From contig NZ_CP060723.1 of assembly GCF_014395225.1 (NCBI RefSeq), positions 1,674,001-1,738,000 of the forward strand: a stretch of DNA of 64,000 nt, given 5' to 3'. The notes under the pieces were generated by a model. It made no database searches, had not been told where the DNA came from, and saw nothing but the letters and a program-made list of their open reading frames with translations. The position numbers and the translations under genes are program-made. The stretch is from Pedobacter roseus (GTDB lineage Bacteria; Bacteroidota; Bacteroidia; Sphingobacteriales; Sphingobacteriaceae). Positions 25,450-53,014 of the stretch are shown piece by piece; the first letter of the stretch is position 1, and each line of letters starts with the position of its first letter.

Positions 25450-26466
25450 TTAACCTCTTCCTGCTCTTGATGGACGTGAACCACCACCGCCTCCGCCGCC
25501 ATTAGAACCGCCTCCGCCGCCGTTTGATGGTGGTGGAGAATAACTTGGTCTGCTCTCGGTCCTTGTAGGCTGTTGAGGAGTATAGTTTTCATTTCTGGTA
25601 GGTCTGCTGCCTTGTGTACCTTGAGGTGCATAACCATCATTCCTGGTAGGTCTTCCGCTTTGATTACCTTGGTTTTGAGTATATCCACCCTGGTTTCTTG
25701 CTGGTCTGCCTGCATTATTGTTTGGTGCATAAGATATTCCGTTTGGATTGCTTACACCAGATCTGCTTGGTCTGCCAACATTTCCTCCGTTACCGTTTCC
25801 ATATCTTGGTACGCCTCTGTCATCACTTCCTGGCCTAGGTCTGTAATTTCCTCTGTTGGTATAAACGCCACCACCATAGTAGCCACCGCCAATACCCCAG
25901 CCACCGCCGTAGTATCCGCCGCCGCCCCAACCATAACGGTCGTAGTAAGAGTTAGGTCCCCATGAGTTCCAGCCGTAAGGATTGTTCCAGCCGTAGCCAT
26001 AGTTGCCGTAATAAAACGGGTTATTCCAAATGCTTCCGTAGCCATAACCGCCACCGAATCCACCGCCCCAGCCACCTAAGCCGTAACCGTTGCCCCAACC
26101 TAAACCAATACCTAAATAATTAGATGGTCCGTAGCTGCTGCCGTAGTAATAATTATCGAAATAGGGATCATAATAGCCTTGGAAGCTATAACCATTATAA
26201 AAACGGTTGATCCTTGATGAATAATCCATATCGTAATAAGGATTACTGGTGCCATAATATTCATCATATTCTTCCTGACCCTGGGCCTGATATTGCTGGC
26301 CTTGTCGGTTCTGAGGTTGAGGTGCCATTTCCACCTCTCTGGCTTTCGCCACAGAATTATAAACATCATCAGCAGGCTTGGTTTGAGCCAGTTTTGATGT
26401 AGTGCATGAAGCCACCAACCCAGCAGCAGCAATCATAACAATGGGTAAAAATTTAATTGGTTTCAT
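25450..26466 (-). CDS. Gly/Tyr/Asn-rich low-complexity lipoprotein
   Basis: A 338-residue predicted lipoprotein (leader MKPIKFLPIVMIAAAGLVASC, lipobox Cys21). After a short charged segment the protein is almost wholly low complexity. Residues about 65-205 are Gly/Tyr/Trp/Asn-rich (YGYGWNNPYGW, GGGGYYGGGWG) and residues about 205-338 are Arg/Pro/Asn/Ser/Gly-rich with repeated GRPTRN / GRPARN words. Such composition suggests a flexible or phase-separating envelope protein rather than an enzyme. It is the first gene of the operon with the OmpP1 porin. Overlapping frames through it are shadows caused by the biased composition. Confidence 0.8.
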   Translation of the reverse strand: MKPIKFLPIVMIAAAGLVASCTTSKLAQTKPADDVYNSVAKAREVEMAPQPQNRQGQQYQAQGQEEYDEYYGTSNPYYDMDYSSRINRFYNGYSFQGYYDPYFDNYYYGSSYGPSNYLGIGLGWGNGYGLGGWGGGFGGGYGYGSIWNNPFYYGNYGYGWNNPYGWNSWGPNSYYDRYGWGGGGYYGGGWGIGGGYYGGGVYTNRGNYRPRPGSDDRGVPRYGNGNGGNVGRPSRSGVSNPNGISYAPNNNAGRPARNQGGYTQNQGNQSGRPTRNDGYAPQGTQGSRPTRNENYTPQQPTRTESRPSYSPPPSNGGGGGSNGGGGGGGSRPSRAGRG

Positions 26467-26515
26467 TGTGTTTATATTTAGTTGTGTGTGTTCACGAATA
26501 TTGATAAACAGGTTT

Positions 26516-26523
26516 CAAAAGTA
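26516..26523 (-). promoter_or_regulatory. Possible -7 element of the lipoprotein-OmpP1 operon
   Basis: On the minus strand TACTTTTG matches TAnnTTTG, about 50 bases before the lipoprotein ATG. No clear TTG is seen at the -33 distance. It lies in the divergent region shared with the prolyl-tRNA synthetase promoter. Confidence 0.4.
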
Positions 26524-26606
26524 ATTAATTCTTAACTATTTACTTAGTCTAAAAACGTTAAATTATAATTGATATTAATTCTTAATCGTTTGTAGGCATA
26601 AATTTA

Positions 26607-26614
26607 TAAATTTG
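26607..26614 (+). promoter_or_regulatory. Possible -7 element of proS
   Basis: TAAATTTG followed by C fits TAnnTTTGC and would give a leader of about 45 bases before the proS ATG at 26666. The nearest TTTG upstream (26589-26592) is only 14 bases away, shorter than the usual spacer, so the -33 part is weak. This element lies inside the longer frame that opens at 26612's upstream side, supporting the later ATG. Confidence 0.4.
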
Positions 26615-26665
26615 CTATCGAATTTTACACTTTTTAACACACAAATTACGTTCCAAATACATAAC

Positions 26666-28138
26666 ATGAGCAAAGAAATTACAAGTAGAGAAGCCGATTA
26701 TTCCCAATGGTATAATGATATCGTGATTAAAGCAGATTTAGCAGAACATTCAGCGGTACGTGGTTGTATGGTTATAAAGCCCAACGGCTATGCTATTTGG
26801 GAAAAAATGCAGGCTGTTTTAGATAAAATGTTTAAGGATACAGGCCATCAAAATGCCTATTTTCCTTTATTCATCCCAAAGTCATTTTTCTCTAAGGAAG
26901 CTTCTCACGTTGAGGGCTTTGCGACAGAATGTGCCGTTGTAACACATTATCGTTTAAAAAATGACGGTAACGGGAATATTGTAGTTGATGAAACTGCCAA
27001 ACTGGAAGAGGAATTGATCGTTCGCCCAACTTCTGAAACCATTATCTGGAATACTTATAAAGGATGGATCCAATCATACCGTGATTTGCCAATATTGATC
27101 AATCAATGGGCCAATGTGGTGAGATGGGAGATGCGTACCAGGTTATTTTTGCGTACTGCAGAATTCTTATGGCAAGAAGGTCATACTGCCCATGCTACTG
27201 CTGAGGAGGCCATTGAGGAAACAGAACGCATGTTGCACATTTATGCCGATTTTGCAGAAAACTGGTTGGCAGTACCTGTAGTAAGAGGGCGTAAATCACC
27301 TAACGAGAGATTTGCCGGTGCTTTGGATACTTATTGTATTGAAGCATTGATGCAGGATGGTAAGGCTTTGCAGGCGGGTACTTCGCACTTTTTAGGTCAG
27401 AATTTTGCAAAAGCTTTTGACGTTAAATTTACAGGTAAAGATGGTAAGTTAGATCACGTATGGGCAAGCTCATGGGGTGTTTCTACACGTTTAATGGGTG
27501 CTTTAATTATGGCACATAGTGATGATTCCGGATTGATTATACCACCAAAACTTGCTCCAATACAAGTGGTAATTGTTCCGATTTATAAAGGTGATGAAGA
27601 TCTGGCCAGAATTTCTTCTTATGTAAACGAATTAACCATGCGCTTAAAAGGTTTAGGTGTTTCGGTGAAATACGATGACAGGGATACGCAACGTCCTGGA
27701 TTCAAATTTGCCGATTACGAGTTAAAAGGTGTGCCGATCCGTATTGCAATAGGTGGCCGCGATCTGGAGAATAAAACTGTAGAAGTTGCCCGTAGGGATA
27801 CTAAATTAAAGCAGACCGTACCTCAGGAAGGATTGGATATTTACATCGTAAAATTATTGGAAGATATTCAGCAAAGCATGTTCAACAAAGCATTGGCTTA
27901 CCGCGATGAACACATTACGGAAGCAAATTCTTACGAGGAGTTTAAGGAGCTGTTGGATACAAAAGCTGGTTTTATTGCTGCACACTGGGACGGAACACCA
28001 GAAACGGAGCAAAAAATTAAAGAGGAAACAAAAGCAACAATCCGTTGTATTCCTTTAGATAATAAACTGGAAGATGGTGTTTGTATTTATTCAGGCAAAC
28101 CATCTATTCAGAGAGTATTGTTCGCAAGAGCTTATTAG
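26666..28138 (+). CDS. proS: Prolyl-tRNA synthetase (archaeal/eukaryote-like type)
   Basis: A 490-residue class II aminoacyl-tRNA synthetase that charges tRNA-Pro. It begins [29 protein letters not shown], the start typical of the short ProRS form without the bacterial editing insertion. Motif 2 region is [34 protein letters not shown] precedes it, and motif 3 is around [19 protein letters not shown]. The anticodon-binding domain and the C-terminal zinc-like domain follow, ending in a terminal Tyr as in archaeal ProRS. A frame starts 54 bases earlier, but family alignment and the promoter position favour 26666. A heptamer array begins 2 bases after the stop. Confidence 0.96.
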   Translation: MSKEITSREADYSQWYNDIVIKADLAEHSAVRGCMVIKPNGYAIWEKMQAVLDKMFKDTGHQNAYFPLFIPKSFFSKEASHVEGFATECAVVTHYRLKNDGNGNIVVDETAKLEEELIVRPTSETIIWNTYKGWIQSYRDLPILINQWANVVRWEMRTRLFLRTAEFLWQEGHTAHATAEEAIEETERMLHIYADFAENWLAVPVVRGRKSPNERFAGALDTYCIEALMQDGKALQAGTSHFLGQNFAKAFDVKFTGKDGKLDHVWASSWGVSTRLMGALIMAHSDDSGLIIPPKLAPIQVVIVPIYKGDEDLARISSYVNELTMRLKGLGVSVKYDDRDTQRPGFKFADYELKGVPIRIAIGGRDLENKTVEVARRDTKLKQTVPQEGLDIYIVKLLEDIQQSMFNKALAYRDEHITEANSYEEFKELLDTKAGFIAAHWDGTPETEQKIKEETKATIRCIPLDNKLEDGVCIYSGKPSIQRVLFARAY

Positions 28139-28140
28139 TT

Positions 28141-28245
28141 AGATGTGAGAGGGGAGATTTGAGATTTGAGACGAGATCTAATCTCACATCTCACATTTCA
28201 CATCTCATGTCTCAAATCTGATGTCTATTGTCTCACATCTCAAAT
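28141..28245. repeat. Inverted heptanucleotide array between proS and the PLP enzyme
   Basis: Fifteen consecutive 7-base units in register. The first five are of AGATNTG type (AGATGTG, AGAGGGG, AGATTTG, AGATTTG, AGACGAG). After one transition unit the last nine are of the opposite orientation (CTCACAT, CTCAAAT and variants). The two halves are imperfect reverse complements, so the RNA could form a long hairpin. The core unit is the same as in the array at 8155-8269. Confidence 0.9.
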
Positions 28246-28254
28246 TAAAAAAAA

Positions 28255-29394
28255 ATGAAATTCGCAACTAAAGCCATACATGCAGGCCAGGAGCCTGATC
28301 CAACAACAGGTGCTGTAATGACACCGATATATCAAACCTCTACTTATTGGCAAAAATCTCCCGGAGACAATAAGGGATATGAATATTCGAGGGGAACCAA
28401 CCCAACGCGTAAAGCTTTGGAAGATTGTTTAGCAGCTTTAGAAAATGCTAAATACGGTCTGGCTTTTTCGAGTGGGATGGGCGCTACGGATGCGGTGCTG
28501 AAATTATTGCAACCGGGCGATGAAGTAATTACCGGGAATGATCTTTATGGTGGTTCTTACCGTATTTTCACTAAAATCTATACTAAATACGGAATCAAAT
28601 TTCATTTTCTGGACCTTTCTAAGCCAGAGAATATGTTGCCGTATATTAATGATAAAACGAAATTGGTATGGATTGAAACACCAACCAATCCAACCATGCA
28701 GATTATCGATATTGAAGGGGTAGCAAAAATCACCAAAGAGAAAAATTTAATCCTTACGGTTGATAATACTTTTGCATCGCCATACCTGCAAAATCCGATC
28801 GATTTAGGGGCTGATATTGTAATGCATTCAGTAACCAAATATATTGGCGGTCACTCTGATGTGGTAATGGGCGCTTTGGTAACCAATGATGAGCAGTTGT
28901 ATAAAGACCTTTGGTTTATTTACAATGCCTGTGGCGCAACGCCAGGTCCGCAGGATGCTTTTTTGGTTTTGAGGGGGATTAAAACCCTTCATTTAAGAAT
29001 GAAAGCACATTGCGAAAACGGAGAACGGATTGCGCACTATTTAAAAACACATCCAAAAGTTGATAAAATCTATTGGCCGGGTTTTGAAGATCATCCTAAT
29101 CATGACATTGCTAAAAAGCAGATGCGTGGTTTTGGCGGTATGATTTCGATTACTCTGAAAGGTGCTGACCTGGAAGAAACGTTCAGAATCTCCTCTAATT
29201 TTAAAGTATTTACCCTTGCCGAATCTTTAGGTGGGGTAGAATCATTGATTAATCACCCGGCTACCATGACACATGGCTCTATTCCGAAAGAGGAGAGAGA
29301 AAAAGTTGGTGTTACTGATAATTTACTTCGTTTAAGTGTTGGGGTAGAAGATATCGACGATCTTCTGGAAGATCTCGAAAGGGCATTGGCATAA
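28255..29394 (+). CDS. Cystathionine gamma-synthase / lyase family PLP enzyme
   Basis: A 379-residue trans-sulfuration enzyme of sulfur amino-acid metabolism. K195 in HSVTKYIGGHSD is the PLP lysine. Other marks are the N-terminal KFATKAIHAGQEPDPTTGAV, YEYSRGTNPTR, TVDNTFASPYLQNP, and SLGGVESLINHPATMTH near the C terminus. Synthase (MetB) and lyase activities cannot be separated by sequence reading alone. It is 116 bases downstream of proS with the inverted heptamer array between, and ends at a strong terminator, so it may be co-transcribed with proS. Confidence 0.92.
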   Translation: MKFATKAIHAGQEPDPTTGAVMTPIYQTSTYWQKSPGDNKGYEYSRGTNPTRKALEDCLAALENAKYGLAFSSGMGATDAVLKLLQPGDEVITGNDLYGGSYRIFTKIYTKYGIKFHFLDLSKPENMLPYINDKTKLVWIETPTNPTMQIIDIEGVAKITKEKNLILTVDNTFASPYLQNPIDLGADIVMHSVTKYIGGHSDVVMGALVTNDEQLYKDLWFIYNACGATPGPQDAFLVLRGIKTLHLRMKAHCENGERIAHYLKTHPKVDKIYWPGFEDHPNHDIAKKQMRGFGGMISITLKGADLEETFRISSNFKVFTLAESLGGVESLINHPATMTHGSIPKEEREKVGVTDNLLRLSVGVEDIDDLLEDLERALA

Positions 29395-29400
29395 AATTTC

Positions 29401-29448
29401 AACCGGGCATTATGATTAGTATTTGCCCGGTTTTTTATTTTTTTTGTA
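29401..29448 (+). terminator. Intrinsic terminator
   Basis: Stem AACCGGGCA / TGCCCGGTT (29401-29409 and 29424-29432) followed by a long T-rich tail, 7 bases after the PLP enzyme stop. A further inverted repeat GTAAAGCC / GGCTTTAC (29446-29453 and 29482-29489) lies just beyond in the otherwise empty gap to 29610. Confidence 0.9.
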
Positions 29449-29610
29449 AAGCCAGTTCTATTCTAAAGTTAATGTTTGTCCGGCTTTACACTAAATCTTT
29501 TTTGTTGAAGTACCTGCTTCATTAAAATCTGCAAACAAAAAAGGATACCGTTTCAATCCGGTTTAGGTGGCTAATGTTGTGCTGCTATTTTCGTTTAAAT
29601 AATTACTTAT

Positions 29611-30462
29611 ATGCAATTTCTGGAGCTGAAAAATTTTCTTGATAGCAAAGTTGAACAGTATAATCAACCTAATTTTATAGCAAACGATCCGGTTTGTATT
29701 CCGCATCTTTTCGAGAAAAAACAGGATATTGAAATTTCAGGTTTTTTTGCTGCGGTTTTGGCCTGGGGACAGCGGAAAACCATTATCAATAAGTGTAGGG
29801 AGTTGCTTAACCGGATGGATAATGCACCGCACGATTTTGTGCTCAACCATAGTGATGATGATTTAAAGCGTTTGCTGAGTTTTAAACACCGCACCTTTAA
29901 CGATACAGATCTGCTCTATTTTATCTCGTTTTTTAAACATCATTATCAAAACTTTGATAGCCTGGAGCAGGCCTTTATTCCTCAACAAGATATTTATAGC
30001 ACAGAATACCTGGAGGTTTCTTCAACAACGCGAAGTGTAGAAGTTTCTTCTGAAGTTTGTTATACTGCTGACCTTCATTTTACAATAGAGCAGGCACTGA
30101 ACCATTTCAGGGCCTATTTTTTCTCGCTGGAAGATTTTCCACACCGTACCAAAAAACATATCTCTTCACCAAAGCAGAAATCAACCTGCAAGCGTTTAAA
30201 TATGTTTTTGCGCTGGATGGTCAGGGCTGATGACAATGGGGTTGATTTTGGAATCTGGGATACCCTTAAGCCAAAAGAGCTGATCTGCCCCTGCGATGTA
30301 CATGTAGACCGCGTAGGAAGGCTATTAGGATTAATTACCCGGAAACAGACCGATTGGTTAACAGCAGTTGAGTTAACTGAAAATTTAAAGCAGTTTGATC
30401 CCGAAGATCCTGTGAAATACGATTTTGCGTTGTTTGGCTTAGGTGTTGAAAAGGTATTTTAG
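29611..30462 (+). CDS. TIGR02757 (DUF2400) family protein
   Basis: A 283-residue protein of the TIGR02757/DUF2400 family, conserved in Bacteroidota but uncharacterised. Marks are the N-terminal LKNFLDSKVEQYNQPNFIANDPVCIPH, FFAAVLAWGQRKTIINK, the central KRLNMFLRWMVRADDNGVDFGIW and the late CPCDVHVDRVGRLLGL, then the end FALFGLGVEKVF. The fold has been likened to helix-hairpin-helix DNA glycosylases, which I cannot confirm here. Length is normal. The gene is monocistronic. Confidence 0.88.
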   Translation: MQFLELKNFLDSKVEQYNQPNFIANDPVCIPHLFEKKQDIEISGFFAAVLAWGQRKTIINKCRELLNRMDNAPHDFVLNHSDDDLKRLLSFKHRTFNDTDLLYFISFFKHHYQNFDSLEQAFIPQQDIYSTEYLEVSSTTRSVEVSSEVCYTADLHFTIEQALNHFRAYFFSLEDFPHRTKKHISSPKQKSTCKRLNMFLRWMVRADDNGVDFGIWDTLKPKELICPCDVHVDRVGRLLGLITRKQTDWLTAVELTENLKQFDPEDPVKYDFALFGLGVEKVF

Positions 30463-30581
30463 GGATATATAAAATTGATTAAAGTCAAAAAAAATTCTTT
30501 TTTCAATTCTAATCTTCTTATACTTACCTAGTAATTCTACTGTTTTCAGTATAATTACAGTCTATCCCAATCGTTATCTCT

Positions 30582-31196
30582 ATGCTTGCAGTTAATTTAT
30601 CTGATGAAGATAGGTGGAAAAAATACAATAACTTTTCTCCTCTAGTCTCGATTTTTAAAAAAATTCATCCCCTTAATGCTGAAATCGAAAAACGCATTAA
30701 TCAGCATACATTTCCGGTCAGTTATAAAAAAAATAAATACCTGGTCTCCCCGGTCGACCGTAATAAATTCCTTTTTTTAATTGTAAAAGGAGTAGTAAGG
30801 GGGTTTGTTAAAGATGGAAAGTCAGAAATTACCACCTGGATAGCCAAAGAGAACGAGGTGATTGGTACTATACGTAATCTGTGGGTAGAAGGTGATTCGG
30901 AAGAGTATCTTCAGGCTTTAGAGGATGTAGATTTAATTGCTATACCACATGTGTTATCGGAGTTTTTATACGAAAACTTTGCAGAGGCCAATATTGTGGG
31001 CAGAAAGATGATGGAGCTCTATTACCGTTCTGCCGAAGAACGCGCCTACCTTTGCCGCATTTCGTCGGCAGAGAAAAGGTATAAGCGTTTTCTGGTTTCT
31101 TTTCCAGGTTTAATCAACAGGGTTTCGTTAAAATATATCGCCTCATTTTTAGCCATCAGGTTAGAAACATTGAGCAGAATCAGGGCTAAAATTTAG
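30582..31196 (+). CDS. Crp/Fnr-family transcription regulator
   Basis: A 204-residue regulator with an N-terminal cyclic-nucleotide-binding-like barrel (KYLVSPVDRNKFLFLIVKGVVRGFVKDG... at about 50-85), a dimer helix and a C-terminal helix-turn-helix ending VSLKYIASFLAIRLETLSRIRAKI. No cysteines suited to an Fnr iron-sulfur cluster are present and the cAMP-contact residues are not conserved, so the effector is unknown. Proteins of this kind in Bacteroidota are diverse one-domain sensors. It lies upstream of the giant adhesin gene but is separated by a strong terminator, so control of the adhesin is only a possibility. Confidence 0.85.
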   Translation: MLAVNLSDEDRWKKYNNFSPLVSIFKKIHPLNAEIEKRINQHTFPVSYKKNKYLVSPVDRNKFLFLIVKGVVRGFVKDGKSEITTWIAKENEVIGTIRNLWVEGDSEEYLQALEDVDLIAIPHVLSEFLYENFAEANIVGRKMMELYYRSAEERAYLCRISSAEKRYKRFLVSFPGLINRVSLKYIASFLAIRLETLSRIRAKI

Positions 31197-31234
31197 CAAC
31201 CTGCGAATCACCTATTTTTCTTATTCTTCTCCAA

Positions 31235-31276
31235 TAAAAAGGGGTTAAAATGGCAGATCATTTTAACCCCTTTTTT
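31235..31276 (+). terminator. Strong intrinsic terminator
   Basis: Near-perfect 16-bp stem (core GGGGTTAAAATG / CATTTTAACCCC, 31241-31252 and 31259-31270) with a 6-base loop, followed by TTTTTT. It isolates the Crp/Fnr gene from the giant adhesin gene. Confidence 0.92.
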
Positions 31277-50471
<19,195 letters not shown>

Positions 50472-50472
<1 letters not shown>

Positions 50473-51458
50473 TGAGCGGAGATATGATGAAGAAATTATT
50501 AGGCTTAATAGCAGGAGCGTTGCTATTGCTTTCGCAGCCGGTAGCGGCACAACAAGATGCCCAGTACAGTCAGTACATGTTCAATGGGATCTATATCAAT
50601 CCGGCTTATGCGGGTTATAAAGAGGTGCTTAATGTGCACAGCTTTTACCGTAGCCAGTGGACAGGCATTACCGGGGCACCAAGAAGCATGTCGCTGGCCG
50701 TAGATGCCATTGCCAACAGCGGTAATGTAGGGCTTGCACTGCAGGTGGCCAGCGATAAACTGGGTGCACAAACCAACCTGAGCATTTATGGCAACTATGC
50801 TTACCGCATCAGGATGAACGACGATGGTAGTTCAAGGTTAGCTTTAGGTTTAGGGGTAGGTATGGTGCAACTGGGGATTGACGGATCGATGTTGAACCCG
50901 AACAATCCGGAACCCAACCAACCGGTAGGCGTACAGAGTACCATTGTACCTGATGCCAGGGCAGGGGTTTACTTTGCCAATGATAAATATTATGCAGGTT
51001 TCTCTGTCGACAACCTGATTGCCACTTATATCAATATCGACCGTTATGCCTTTATCCCACAGCCAAAACCACATTATTATTTAACCGCCGGGGCTTTATT
51101 TCCACTTAACGAAAATTTTCAGGTCAAACCTTCGTTCCTGTTAAAAGACGATCGTGGTGGCCCGACCAGTTTGGATGTAAATGCCTTTTTATTGATCAAG
51201 GATTTCCTTTGGGTAGGCGGTTCGTACCGGACGGGAGTAAAGTTGTATGATAAAAGCTATTTGCAGCGTGATCTTACTCCGCGAAATTCTGCAGTCGCTG
51301 CCATACAGATTTTTCCTTCGGAGAAAATCAGGATTGGTTACGGATACGACTTCTCCGTTGGTCCGTTGCAGGGTTATAGCGGTGGCACACATGAGATCTC
51401 TTTATCTTATTCGTTCATTAAACCGAACATCAGGTTGGCAACCCCCAGGGTGTTTTAA
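50472..51458 (+). CDS. PorP/SprF-family T9SS membrane protein
   Basis: A 328-residue outer-membrane barrel of the PorP/SprF family. It has a signal peptide ending PVAAQ, then the hallmark QDAQYSQYMFNGIYINPAYAGY and FYRSQWTGITGAPRSMSLAVD. The C-terminal strands include GYGYDFSVGPLQGYSGGTHEISLSYSF. ATG at 50472 overlaps the adhesin stop by 1 base; ATGs at 50484 and 50487 would give a tighter signal peptide (MMKKLLGLIAGALL). In Flavobacterium johnsoniae the SprF protein is needed to export the adhesin SprB, which has the same kind of C-terminal signal. The gene order here suggests the same dedicated pairing. Confidence 0.94.
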
Positions 51459-51570
51459 ACAAAATTTTTTGATTGTGTATAATAATATTTACACATTTGG
51501 GCGAAAAATTTACTACAATTGCGTACAAAAAAATAACTTTTTACTAACTTGCAGAATATTCTTATAAATA

Positions 51571-52218
51571 ATGAAAACAAAAAATGCCGTAAGTACTTTT
51601 ACAGTGCTCATCGCTGATGATCATGAAATCATCCGTCGTGGTTTAAAGGGTTTAATATCAGACTTTTGGCCTGGTGTTGAAATCATCCATGCATCCACTT
51701 TGGAGCAGGCGCTTATCGAAACAGAAAAAGCGCCAAGCTTAATTATTATTGACGTTAATTTACCTGGTGGCAACAACCTTAAGGTAATTGATCAGTTAAA
51801 ATTAGTTCAGCCAAATGCTAAAATCCTTGTATTTTCATCTTTAAATGAGAATATCTATGCAGTTCCTTATCTGAAATCTGGTGCATCAGGTTATTTGACT
51901 AAAAATGCAGAAGAATCAGAAATTGTAACCGCGATTACTACCATTTTAGCTGGCAGCCGCTACTCGAGCAGAAATGTGAAAGAAAATATGTTCAATAGCA
52001 TATTGGGTAATGATGCAGATAATCCTTTTACCAAACTTTCGGGCAGAGAATTAGAAGTTGCAGAATTATTAACCAAAGGTATTGGCGTATTGGAAATCTC
52101 CAATCAGCTTAACCTTCAGATGGGTACTGTAAGTACATATAAACTTAGACTTTTTCAGAAACTGAAAATAAAAAGTATTATAGAACTTGCTGAAAAGATG
52201 AGTATCTACGAAAGATAA
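51571..52218 (+). CDS. Orphan response regulator, NarL/FixJ (LuxR-type HTH)
   Basis: A 215-residue response regulator. The receiver domain has ADDHE at about 15-19, D61 as the phosphorylation site (SLIIIDVNLPGGN), a Ser/Thr at LVFSS and Lys in SGYLTKNAEESE. The C-terminal LuxR helix-turn-helix covers about 150-212 (LSGRELEVAELLTKGIGVLEISNQL... MGTVSTYKLRLFQKL). No histidine kinase gene lies next to it. It sits between two giant surface-protein genes, 112 bases after porP/sprF, which suggests a role in their control, but that is inference. It ends at a terminator hairpin that includes its stop codon. Confidence 0.92.
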   Translation: MKTKNAVSTFTVLIADDHEIIRRGLKGLISDFWPGVEIIHASTLEQALIETEKAPSLIIIDVNLPGGNNLKVIDQLKLVQPNAKILVFSSLNENIYAVPYLKSGASGYLTKNAEESEIVTAITTILAGSRYSSRNVKENMFNSILGNDADNPFTKLSGRELEVAELLTKGIGVLEISNQLNLQMGTVSTYKLRLFQKLKIKSIIELAEKMSIYER

Positions 52219-52247
52219 AAAGAGTATTTTACTCTTTTTATCTTTTC
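52211..52247. terminator. Terminator hairpin shared by convergent genes
   Basis: Perfect 13-bp stem (arms GATAAAAAGAGTA at 52214-52226 and TACTCTTTTTATC at 52230-52242), 3-base loop, then TTTT. It includes the stop codon of the response regulator and abuts the stop of the convergent 57-residue gene. Confidence 0.75.
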
Positions 52248-52420
52248 TAAGCCTTTTTATCCTTATTAACGGTGCCGGCGCCTGCCGTTCCTGATTCGTT
52301 CGGGGTTGATCCAGCTTGGCCAAATTTGTCTGATGCACCCTTTCCATTTTGGTCAAATGATGCCTTTTCTTTCGAACTCCCCTTGGTTTTATTCTCGTTT
52401 CCTTTATTTTTCGTTTCCAT
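52247..52420 (-). CDS. Small hydrophilic protein, 57 residues
   Basis: Starts ATG at 52420 (METKNKGNENKTKG), stops TAG at 52247. It is extremely hydrophilic, rich in Lys, Gly, Ser, Asn and Ala, and without cysteine or long hydrophobic runs (ASFDQNGKGASDKFGQAG, then NESGTAGAGTVNKDKKA). Intrinsically disordered small proteins of this look are often stress-related or simply conserved unknowns. It is convergent with the response regulator and shares its terminator. The longer plus-strand frame over the same bases has Pro/Phe-rich nonsense sequence, so the minus-strand reading is preferred. No family recognised. Confidence 0.6.
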   Translation of the reverse strand: METKNKGNENKTKGSSKEKASFDQNGKGASDKFGQAGSTPNESGTAGAGTVNKDKKA

Positions 52421-53014
52421 ATTAATCAGTATTGATATTTATATAACAGCCTAAAGCACCTAAAGTTTTATGTTGGGCAGAATGTATTTGTTCCGACTGG
52501 AAACTTTTTTGCCTATTTCACCCAATTTCACTCATGCTTTCAGACTTTATTGAAAGATATTTAACTATTCAATAAATAGATGCGATTAAAATCGTATGGG
52601 AAAATTCTTCCTGATGATTAAGCTTTAGATAGCTAATCAAAATGACAAAAATATTATATAGCTATTGGTTGTGGTCAATTGTTTGATCTAAATCAAACAT
52701 ATTTGATTTAGAGGATTTTAGAAAACTCTTCTTAAATGCATTAATGACATATTTTTTTTGACAAATGTCAGATATTGTGTTTTTTGTAGTTTTTATACTA
52801 CGTTTATAAGTACTTAAGTAAAAAGGATGATGCTGAATAATATATCTTTGTCGCCAGAAATGAACAGAATGAATAATGTGTAGTGAAATATTTACATTTT
52901 GTTCATTTTTTTAAAACCATAGGTTTTGAAATTACGTATGTGGTTCTAAAACCGACAAATAGCTATTAATGGTTGCATTATCCCCAATGAGGCAACCGCT
53001 CTATCATCCCGTGT
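52421..53014. other. AT-rich upstream region of the second giant gene
   Basis: About 590 bases with no convincing gene. A -7-like TATCTTTG lies at 52843-52850, some 165 bases before the ATG at 53015. It is very rich in A and T, as expected of a regulatory leader. No hairpin terminator is seen. Confidence 0.45.
52843..52850 (+). promoter_or_regulatory. Possible -7 element of the second giant gene
   Basis: TATCTTTG matches TAnnTTTG, but the expected TTG about 20 bases upstream is absent, so this is a partial match only. It would give a leader of about 158 bases. Confidence 0.35.

Noticed and set aside
25437..26432. Several long overlapping frames on both strands across the Gly/Tyr-rich lipoprotein
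   Set aside because: Low-complexity, GC-biased coding sequence suppresses stops in other frames. Only the frame with a lipoprotein signal and sensible length was kept.
52272..52454. 60-codon plus-strand frame rich in Pro and Phe
   Set aside because: It overlaps the more convincing minus-strand 57-residue gene and lacks a plausible composition.
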